Of a stretch of DNA of 20,774 bases, positions 16,133 through 20,774 are shown piece after piece. The translations under genes were made by a program, and so were the position numbers. This DNA comes from Comamonadaceae bacterium. GTDB taxonomy: Bacteria; Pseudomonadota; Gammaproteobacteria; Burkholderiales; Burkholderiaceae_C. The stretch spans positions 1 through 20,774 of the forward strand of contig CANCCE010000021.1 in NCBI GenBank assembly GCA_947374505.1, written 5' to 3'. The notes beneath the pieces were generated by a model. That model ran no database searches. It had not been told where the DNA came from and saw nothing but the letters and a program-made list of their open reading frames with translations. How positions within the stretch are numbered: position 1 is the stretch's first letter; each line of letters opens with the position of its first letter.

Positions 16133-17125
16133 GTGAATAATTTTCAATCGAGCGTGACCCGACGCGATGTGTTGCGCACCGCCGCCGCTGGTGTCGCCGT
16201 TATTTCGATGGGTAGCCAAGCCCAGTCAACGTGGCCGGTGCGGCCCATCACGGTGATCGTGCCCTTTCCGGCTGGCGGGGGCACGGACGCTTTTGCCCGT
16301 CCTTTGTCGGCGCAGTTTGCTCGACTCACCGGCAAGCAATTGATCATTGACAACCGCGGTGGCGCCGGCGGAACGCTAGGGGCCGGCATAGCCGCCAAGG
16401 CTTTGCCGGATGGCTACACGCTGTTCATGGGCGCTGTGCACCATGCGATTGCACCGTCGATGTACCCTAAGCTTGATTACGACATTGAGAAAGATTTTGT
16501 TCCGCTGTCGCTTTTGGCCAATGTGCCGCAAGTGCTGGTTGTGAATCCAAAAAATTTGCCGGATAACTTCAAAGATTTCCTGTCCTTGGTGCGTAAATCG
16601 CCAGGAAAGTTTAATTACGGATCTGCCGGTGCGGGTACCTCCCATCACTTGGCTGGTGAGCTCTTTAAACAGCAAAGCAAGACCTTCATCACGCACATTC
16701 CATACCGCGGTGCGGGGCCTGCTTTGCAGGACTTGATGGCCGGCACCGTCGACATGATGTTCGACGGCTTGGGTTCTTCTGCTGGCCATATCAAGGGCGG
16801 TCGCATCAGGGCGCTCATGGTCTCTGGCAACAAACGCAATGCGGCTTTTCCTGACGTGCCTTGCGCCGCCGAATTAGGTTTCCCGGACTACACCGTGACG
16901 ACTTGGTACGGCATGTGGGCACCCAAAGGGACACCGGCCGATGTGCAGGTCAAAATTGTTGAAGAATTGAACCGTGCCAGTGCGACGCCTGAGTTGAAGG
17001 CTGTCTGGGCTGCGAATGGTGCTGATTTTGGGGGCCTCACGCCCGCGCAGTTTGGCAGTTTTGTGAGCGCCGAAGTCAAGCGTTGGGCGGCGGTTGTGAA
17101 AGCTTCTGGCGCCAAGTTGGATTAA
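16133..17125 (+). CDS. Bug-family tripartite tricarboxylate-type periplasmic binding protein
   Basis: Predicted periplasmic receptor for a carboxylate, probably malonate by context. The 330-residue protein belongs to the Bug (TctC) family: WPVRPITVIVPFPAGGGTD at the start of the mature chain, DNRGGAGGTLGAGIAAKALPDGYTL, the HIPYRGAGPALQDLMAGTVDMMFD block, and the C-terminal FGSFVSAEVKRWAAVVKASGAKLD. I chose GTG 16133 because GGAG sits 7 bases upstream; the frame is open 18 codons further but that part is not protein-like. The signal peptide has TRRDVLR, a twin-arginine-like motif, then a short hydrophobic stretch ending near SQA. No TctA or TctB permease subunit is in the window, so it is an orphan receptor here. 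It lies 81 bases after matA and 21 before matB. Confidence 0.93.
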   Translation: MNNFQSSVTRRDVLRTAAAGVAVISMGSQAQSTWPVRPITVIVPFPAGGGTDAFARPLSAQFARLTGKQLIIDNRGGAGGTLGAGIAAKALPDGYTLFMGAVHHAIAPSMYPKLDYDIEKDFVPLSLLANVPQVLVVNPKNLPDNFKDFLSLVRKSPGKFNYGSAGAGTSHHLAGELFKQQSKTFITHIPYRGAGPALQDLMAGTVDMMFDGLGSSAGHIKGGRIRALMVSGNKRNAAFPDVPCAAELGFPDYTVTTWYGMWAPKGTPADVQVKIVEELNRASATPELKAVWAANGADFGGLTPAQFGSFVSAEVKRWAAVVKASGAKLD

Positions 17126-17146
17126 TTTTTTTGCCATGTTCTCTCG

Positions 17147-18688
17147 ATGAAAAATAAAAATCTCATAAACAGTAATCTCTTTAGCGCTTTGCGCGCAAAT
17201 TTTCCAAAAGATCTCAATGCCGTGGCTGTCGAAACAGACCAAGGATTGCTTTACTCTTGGCATGATCTGGAGCGATCAACCGCCATGTTGGCGAACTTGC
17301 TGAAGTCCCTGGACTTGCCGGTTGGCGCCCGCATCGCCATGCAGGTTGAAAAGTCAGTCGAAGCCATGATGCTGTACTTGGCGACGTTGCGCGCAGGGTA
17401 TGTTTTTCTGCCGCTCAACACGGCATACCAAAGCGCCGAGATCGAGTACTTTATTGAGAACGCTGAGCCGGCTGTGGTGGTCTGTAGCGCAAAGAATTTT
17501 GGCTGGGTCAGCAAGATCGCTTTCAAGGCCGGCACGCAAAACGTCTTCACACTTGACGACGATCGCACCGGCACGTTGCTTGATCGGGCGGCCCATTGCA
17601 GTGACCAGCACGATGCGGTGCCCCGTCAAGCCGACGATTTGGCGGCGATTTTGTACACCAGCGGTACAACGGGTCGCAGCAAGGGTGCCATGTTGACGCA
17701 CGGCAACCTGCTCAGCAACGCGTTGACGCTCAAAGACTATTGGGGCTGGAAAAATGGTGATGTGCTGATTCATGCATTGCCGATTTTTCATGTACACGGC
17801 TTGTTCGTGGCGTTGCACGGTGCGCTGATCAACGGCAGCAAAATGATTTGGATGGCCAAGTTCGATCCTAAGCTGGTGTTGAAAAAACTCCCAGAGGCCA
17901 CAGTCTTCATGGGCGTGCCAACACTCTACGTGCGCTTGCTGGCCGAGCCGGGTTTGAACCAAGAGGCTTGCCGCCACATGCGGCTGTTCATTGCAGGTTC
18001 TGCGCCCTTACTCATTGAGACCTTCACCGATTGGCAACAGCGCACCGGTCAGACGATTCTGGAACGGTACGGTATGAGTGAAACCATCATGCTCACATCC
18101 AACCCGTATCGGGGCGAGCAAGGTGAGCGGCGTGGTGGCACGGTCGGCTTTCCTTTGCCAGACGTCAGCGTGCGCGTTTGCGGTGATGATGGCAAAAATC
18201 TGCCAACCGGCGAGATTGGCGCGATTCAGGTCAAAGGGCCCAATGTTTTCAAGGGCTACTGGCGCATGCCCGACAAAACCAAAGAAGAGTTCACACCAGA
18301 CGGCTGGTTCAAAACGGGTGATGTGGGGAAAATCGACACTCTGGGTTACATCACCATCGTTGGCCGCAGCAAAGACCTCATCATCAGTGGCGGCTACAAC
18401 GTCTACCCAGCCGAGATTGAGGCTTATATCAATGACATGAAAGGCGTGGCAGAAAGCGCGCTGGTAGGCGTGCCGCATCCGGACTTTGGCGAGGTGGGTG
18501 TGGCTGTGGTGATCGCCAAGTCAGGAGCTCAAGTTAACGGTGACGACGTGGTGGCGTCACTCAAGGCACAACTGGCTAACTTCAAAATTCCAAAGAAGTG
18601 TTTTGTGGTGCCCGAACTGCCACGCAACACCATGGGCAAAGTGCAAAAAAACGTGTTGCGTGAGCAGTACAAGGCGCTTTTCGCCTGA
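17147..18688 (+). CDS. matB: Malonyl-CoA synthetase (malonate-CoA ligase)
   Basis: AMP-forming ligase that makes malonyl-CoA from malonate, CoA and ATP. The 513-residue ANL enzyme shows YTSGTTGRSKG (residues 170-180), ILERYGMSETIMLTSNPY, GWFKTGDVG, GRSKDLIISGGYNVYPAEIEAYI around the domain hinge, and PRNTMGKVQKNVLR with Lys498 as the adenylation lysine. The ERYGMSET...SNPYRGE stretch with following arginines matches MatB rather than medium-chain or fatty acyl ligases (in MatB, arginines in this area bind the second carboxylate). Function is strongly supported by the neighbouring malonyl-CoA decarboxylase. It starts 21 bases after the receptor gene. No clear ribosome site is seen; a 4-codon mini-frame ATGTTCTCTCGATGA ends on the ATG. 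It converges with usp, 10 bases apart. Confidence 0.93.
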   Translation: MKNKNLINSNLFSALRANFPKDLNAVAVETDQGLLYSWHDLERSTAMLANLLKSLDLPVGARIAMQVEKSVEAMMLYLATLRAGYVFLPLNTAYQSAEIEYFIENAEPAVVVCSAKNFGWVSKIAFKAGTQNVFTLDDDRTGTLLDRAAHCSDQHDAVPRQADDLAAILYTSGTTGRSKGAMLTHGNLLSNALTLKDYWGWKNGDVLIHALPIFHVHGLFVALHGALINGSKMIWMAKFDPKLVLKKLPEATVFMGVPTLYVRLLAEPGLNQEACRHMRLFIAGSAPLLIETFTDWQQRTGQTILERYGMSETIMLTSNPYRGEQGERRGGTVGFPLPDVSVRVCGDDGKNLPTGEIGAIQVKGPNVFKGYWRMPDKTKEEFTPDGWFKTGDVGKIDTLGYITIVGRSKDLIISGGYNVYPAEIEAYINDMKGVAESALVGVPHPDFGEVGVAVVIAKSGAQVNGDDVVASLKAQLANFKIPKKCFVVPELPRNTMGKVQKNVLREQYKALFA

Positions 18689-18698
18689 ATGGGAAAAA

Positions 18699-19142
18699 CT
18701 AGCGCAACACCATCACCGGAATGTCCGAATGGGTCAGAACATGGGTGGTCTCGCTGCCCAGCAACATGCGCTTGATGCCTCTTCGGCCGTGAGATGCCAT
18801 CACGATCAGGTCGCAGTCGTGCTTTTTGGCTGCGGCAATGATGGCCTCTGCAATCAAATCTGAATGGGTGGTCACCCCTGTGGCTTGGACACCTTTGGCC
18901 TCAGCTTGTGCCTTGATCTTGTTAACAGTGGTTTGACCGATGTCGGCCCATTCTTTTTCAATGCGCGAAATCTCGCTGATGCTTACTGTTGCGCCGCCTT
19001 CAAAATAACTCACCGGATAGCGCGGGACCACTTGCAGGGCAACAACGTGCCCACCTGAAAGTTTGGCCAATTCGATGCCACTGTCAGCAGCCTTTTGGGA
19101 CAATTCAGAGCCATCGGTGGCGATCAAAATGCGTTTGAACAT
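18699..19142 (-). CDS. Universal stress protein, UspA family
   Basis: Small cytoplasmic UspA-domain protein, 147 residues, one domain. It begins KRILIATDGSELSQKAADSGIELA and ends LIVMASHGRRGIKRMLLGSETTHVLTHSDIPVMVL. The nucleotide-binding loop follows the ATP-binding pattern G-x2-G-x9-G-S except that the first Gly is Ala (A-S-H-G then nine residues then GS), a common variant, so ATP binding is plausible but not certain. A good AGGAG is 6 bases before ATG. Upstream, on the divergent side, lies an FNR/ANR-type site with a matching -10, suggesting induction when oxygen is low, a known pattern for usp genes near cbb3 oxidase genes. Confidence 0.94.
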   Translation of the reverse strand: MFKRILIATDGSELSQKAADSGIELAKLSGGHVVALQVVPRYPVSYFEGGATVSISEISRIEKEWADIGQTTVNKIKAQAEAKGVQATGVTTHSDLIAEAIIAAAKKHDCDLIVMASHGRRGIKRMLLGSETTHVLTHSDIPVMVLR

Positions 19143-19168
19143 GCGGGTCTCCTGTTAAATTAGATTTC

Positions 19169-19174
19169 AGTCTA
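19169..19174 (-). promoter_or_regulatory. Predicted -10 box of usp
   Basis: Minus-strand TAGACT (four of six consensus matches), whose centre is 31 bases from the centre of the FNR-type site. This is the geometry of a class II FNR-activated promoter (site at about -41.5, TSS near 19163). It fits activation of usp, but depends on the site being real. Confidence 0.4.
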
Positions 19175-19195
19175 GCCCTGAATCGGGCTTGAAGT

Positions 19196-19209
19196 TTGAT
19201 CCACGTCAA
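19196..19209. promoter_or_regulatory. FNR/ANR-type binding site between usp and ccoI
   Basis: TTGAT-CCAC-GTCAA matches the FNR/ANR consensus TTGAT-N4-ATCAA at nine of ten conserved positions; the GTCAA right arm is a frequent variant in proteobacteria. It lies 54 bases from the usp ATG and 35 from the chosen ccoI ATG. It may serve usp (position fits) and possibly also the divergent ATPase. Confidence 0.75.
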
Positions 19210-19244
19210 TCCCCATGCTGATCGCAGCGATTACGCTTGATGCC

Positions 19245-20774
19245 ATGCATACCGTTGACTTGACGCCAGAGGCTTCGCGCTTGGTTTTGGACCGAAGCAC
19301 GGGGCCGTTCGGTCTTCATCAAGATGGCGAAACCGCAGGGCTGCGCATCTTCGATGAACCTCAGGAATGGTCGCGCTTTAGCCGTCAACCCGCACTGCAT
19401 GGTTTGTCAGCTGAAAGCAACTCAACAGTGTGGGAGTCCCAAGTACTGGTCAGTGGTATGCACTGCGCTGCTTGCTCCTTAATGCTGGAGCAAGCTTTGC
19501 TCGCCACCTCAGGCGTCCAATCTGTCCGGGTCAGTGCCGCAAGCCAGCGCGCCAGCGTGGTCTGGTCATCAGCCGTCACGCGGCCTTCCGAATGGCTTCA
19601 GGCCCCGATCGCGCTCGGTTATACCTTGTCTCCAGCGCTTGACACGGCGGCTTCTGACCAGACCCGAAAGGACGCGCGGCTGGCACTGTGGCGCTGGCTG
19701 GTGGCCGGCTTTTGCATGATGCAAGTCATGATGTACGCCTTTCCGGCCTACATCACCGAGCCCGGTGGCATCACGCCCGACATCGAGAAATTGCTGCGCT
19801 GGGCGTCTTGGGTCTTGACCTTGCCGGTCTTGCTTTTTTCTTGTCGGCCATTTTTTGAAAATGCACTGCGCGACCTGCGACTGCGCAGCATCAGCATGGA
19901 TTTGCCGGTGGCGCTCGGCATTTTGATCACCTTTGGGATCAGCTCTGCCGCAACCTTTGAAACGCAAGGTTGGTGGAGCGCCGAGGTTTACTTTGATTCC
20001 CTGACGATGTTTGTCTTCTTCCTGCTGACGGGGCGCTGGCTTGAACAGCGGCTGCGCGCGCGTACCTCGGGTGCCCTCGACAGTTTGATGCAACGGCTTC
20101 CCGACAGCGTGCAACGACAGTTAACCGGCGATGAATTCGAGCAAGTAGCGGTGCGGCGTCTGCGGGCGGGTGACTTGGTGCGGGTCTTGCCCGGGCAGGC
20201 TTTTCCGGCTGACGGCGTGATTGAGGCTGGTAACACCTTTGCCGACGAAGCGCTGTTGACCGGTGAGTCCCGGCCCGTGCCCCGCCCGGTGGGTGCGCTT
20301 GTGATGGCGGGCAGCTACAACCTGTCGGCGACAGTTGAAGTGCGCATTCAGCAGCTGGGTCCATCGACGCGCTACGCCGGCATCGTGGCGCTGATGCAGC
20401 GTGCCGCCGTTGACAAACCGCGGCTAGCGCAGCTGGCAGACCAAGTGGCCAGGCCCTTTTTGTGGTTTGTGATGTTGTCGGCTTTGTTTGCTGTCGCGTA
20501 TTGGTGGCACATCGATCCGGCCCGCGCCGTGATGGCCGCGGTGGCGGTTTTGGTGGTGACCTGTCCTTGCGCTTTGTCGCTGGCCACGCCAACGGCCATG
20601 CTGACCTCGGCAGGCGTGTTGGCGCGGCAAGGCGTTTTGGTGCGGCGTTTGCAAGCGCTTGAAGCGCTGGCCGATATCGACACAGTGGTTTTTGACAAGA
20701 CTGGCACCTTGACGGAGGCTCGAATGGGTTTGCGCCAGGTTGCTACACGCGATGGTGTTTCGGTCGCGGATGCA
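19245..20774 (+). CDS. ccoI: Heavy-metal P1B-type ATPase, probable CcoI (partial, 3' end outside window)
   Basis: Copper-translocating P-type ATPase of the inner membrane; 510 codons are seen and the frame stays open to the edge. The N-terminal cytosolic part has a metal-binding HMA domain with GMHCAAC (Cys74 and Cys77). After several hydrophobic segments come the actuator motif LLTGESRP (Thr339-Glu341), the membrane CPC motif TCPCALSLATP (Cys440, Cys442), and the phosphorylation motif DKTGTLT (Asp484). The rest of the P/N domains and the last helices lie beyond the window. Divergent pairing with usp and an FNR-type site is the arrangement common around cbb3 oxidase clusters, hence ccoI rather than a detoxifying CopA; this is inference. 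In-frame ATG 19215 (MLIAAITLDAM) is an alternative start. Neither start has a ribosome binding site. Confidence 0.9.
   Translation, partial: MHTVDLTPEASRLVLDRSTGPFGLHQDGETAGLRIFDEPQEWSRFSRQPALHGLSAESNSTVWESQVLVSGMHCAACSLMLEQALLATSGVQSVRVSAASQRASVVWSSAVTRPSEWLQAPIALGYTLSPALDTAASDQTRKDARLALWRWLVAGFCMMQVMMYAFPAYITEPGGITPDIEKLLRWASWVLTLPVLLFSCRPFFENALRDLRLRSISMDLPVALGILITFGISSAATFETQGWWSAEVYFDSLTMFVFFLLTGRWLEQRLRARTSGALDSLMQRLPDSVQRQLTGDEFEQVAVRRLRAGDLVRVLPGQAFPADGVIEAGNTFADEALLTGESRPVPRPVGALVMAGSYNLSATVEVRIQQLGPSTRYAGIVALMQRAAVDKPRLAQLADQVARPFLWFVMLSALFAVAYWWHIDPARAVMAAVAVLVVTCPCALSLATPTAMLTSAGVLARQGVLVRRLQALEALADIDTVVFDKTGTLTEARMGLRQVATRDGVSVADA

Noticed and set aside
19174..19189. AGCCC-N6-GGGCT palindrome in the usp upstream region.
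   Set aside because: A 5-bp stem this short is common by chance and no T-run or known operator pattern accompanies it.
1..20774. Search by eye for CRISPR arrays, tRNA genes, insertion sequence ends and phage genes.
   Set aside because: No repeated spacer pattern, cloverleaf, transposase or terminal repeats were seen; all coding space is taken by recognisable chromosomal genes.

Overview
The window looks like an ordinary chromosomal stretch of a beta-proteobacterium, most likely Burkholderiales and probably Comamonadaceae (relatives of Rhodoferax, Limnohabitans or Polaromonas). This is inferred from protein style, moderate-to-high GC, an orphan Bug-type solute receptor, and a usp/ccoI pair sharing an FNR-type box. 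I see no rRNA, tRNA, CRISPR array, insertion sequence, phage gene or attachment site. No gene-free stretch reaches 300 bases; the longest gap is about 210 bases (13639-13850) and it carries a terminator-like hairpin and a good promoter.

Layout: fumC (class II fumarase, +) opens the window and converges on a six-gene minus-strand mrp/pha antiporter operon (AB fused, then C, D, E, F, G). Five of its junctions are tight: four 4-bp ATGA overlaps and one 16-bp gap. Upstream on the same strand lies a UPF0114/YqhA-like membrane protein. It is divergent from acsA (acetyl-CoA synthetase, +), and the gap between them carries three copies of a 7-mer. acsA ends in a tandem hairpin and a 16-bp perfect-stem bidirectional terminator shared with a convergent small periplasmic cytochrome c. 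That gene is followed upstream on the minus strand by ilvD. ilvD is divergent from lgt.

From 13851 to 18688 there is a plus-strand cluster for malonate use: a GntR/FCD regulator (MatR-like), malonyl-CoA decarboxylase (MatA), a Bug/TctC-type periplasmic receptor, and malonyl-CoA synthetase (MatB). Predicted flow: malonate is captured by the Bug protein and imported by an unidentified permease. MatB ligates it to CoA, and MatA decarboxylates malonyl-CoA to acetyl-CoA. The classical MatC carrier is absent, and the Bug gene sits where a transport gene would be expected.

The right end holds a universal stress protein (-) divergent from a heavy-metal P1B ATPase (+, cut by the window edge), probably CcoI for cbb3 oxidase assembly. 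A near-consensus FNR/ANR site lies between them, which suggests low-oxygen control. I found no clearly new system; the most interesting points are the Bug-containing malonate cluster, the odd start region of mrpAB, and several unexplained repeats in promoter gaps.
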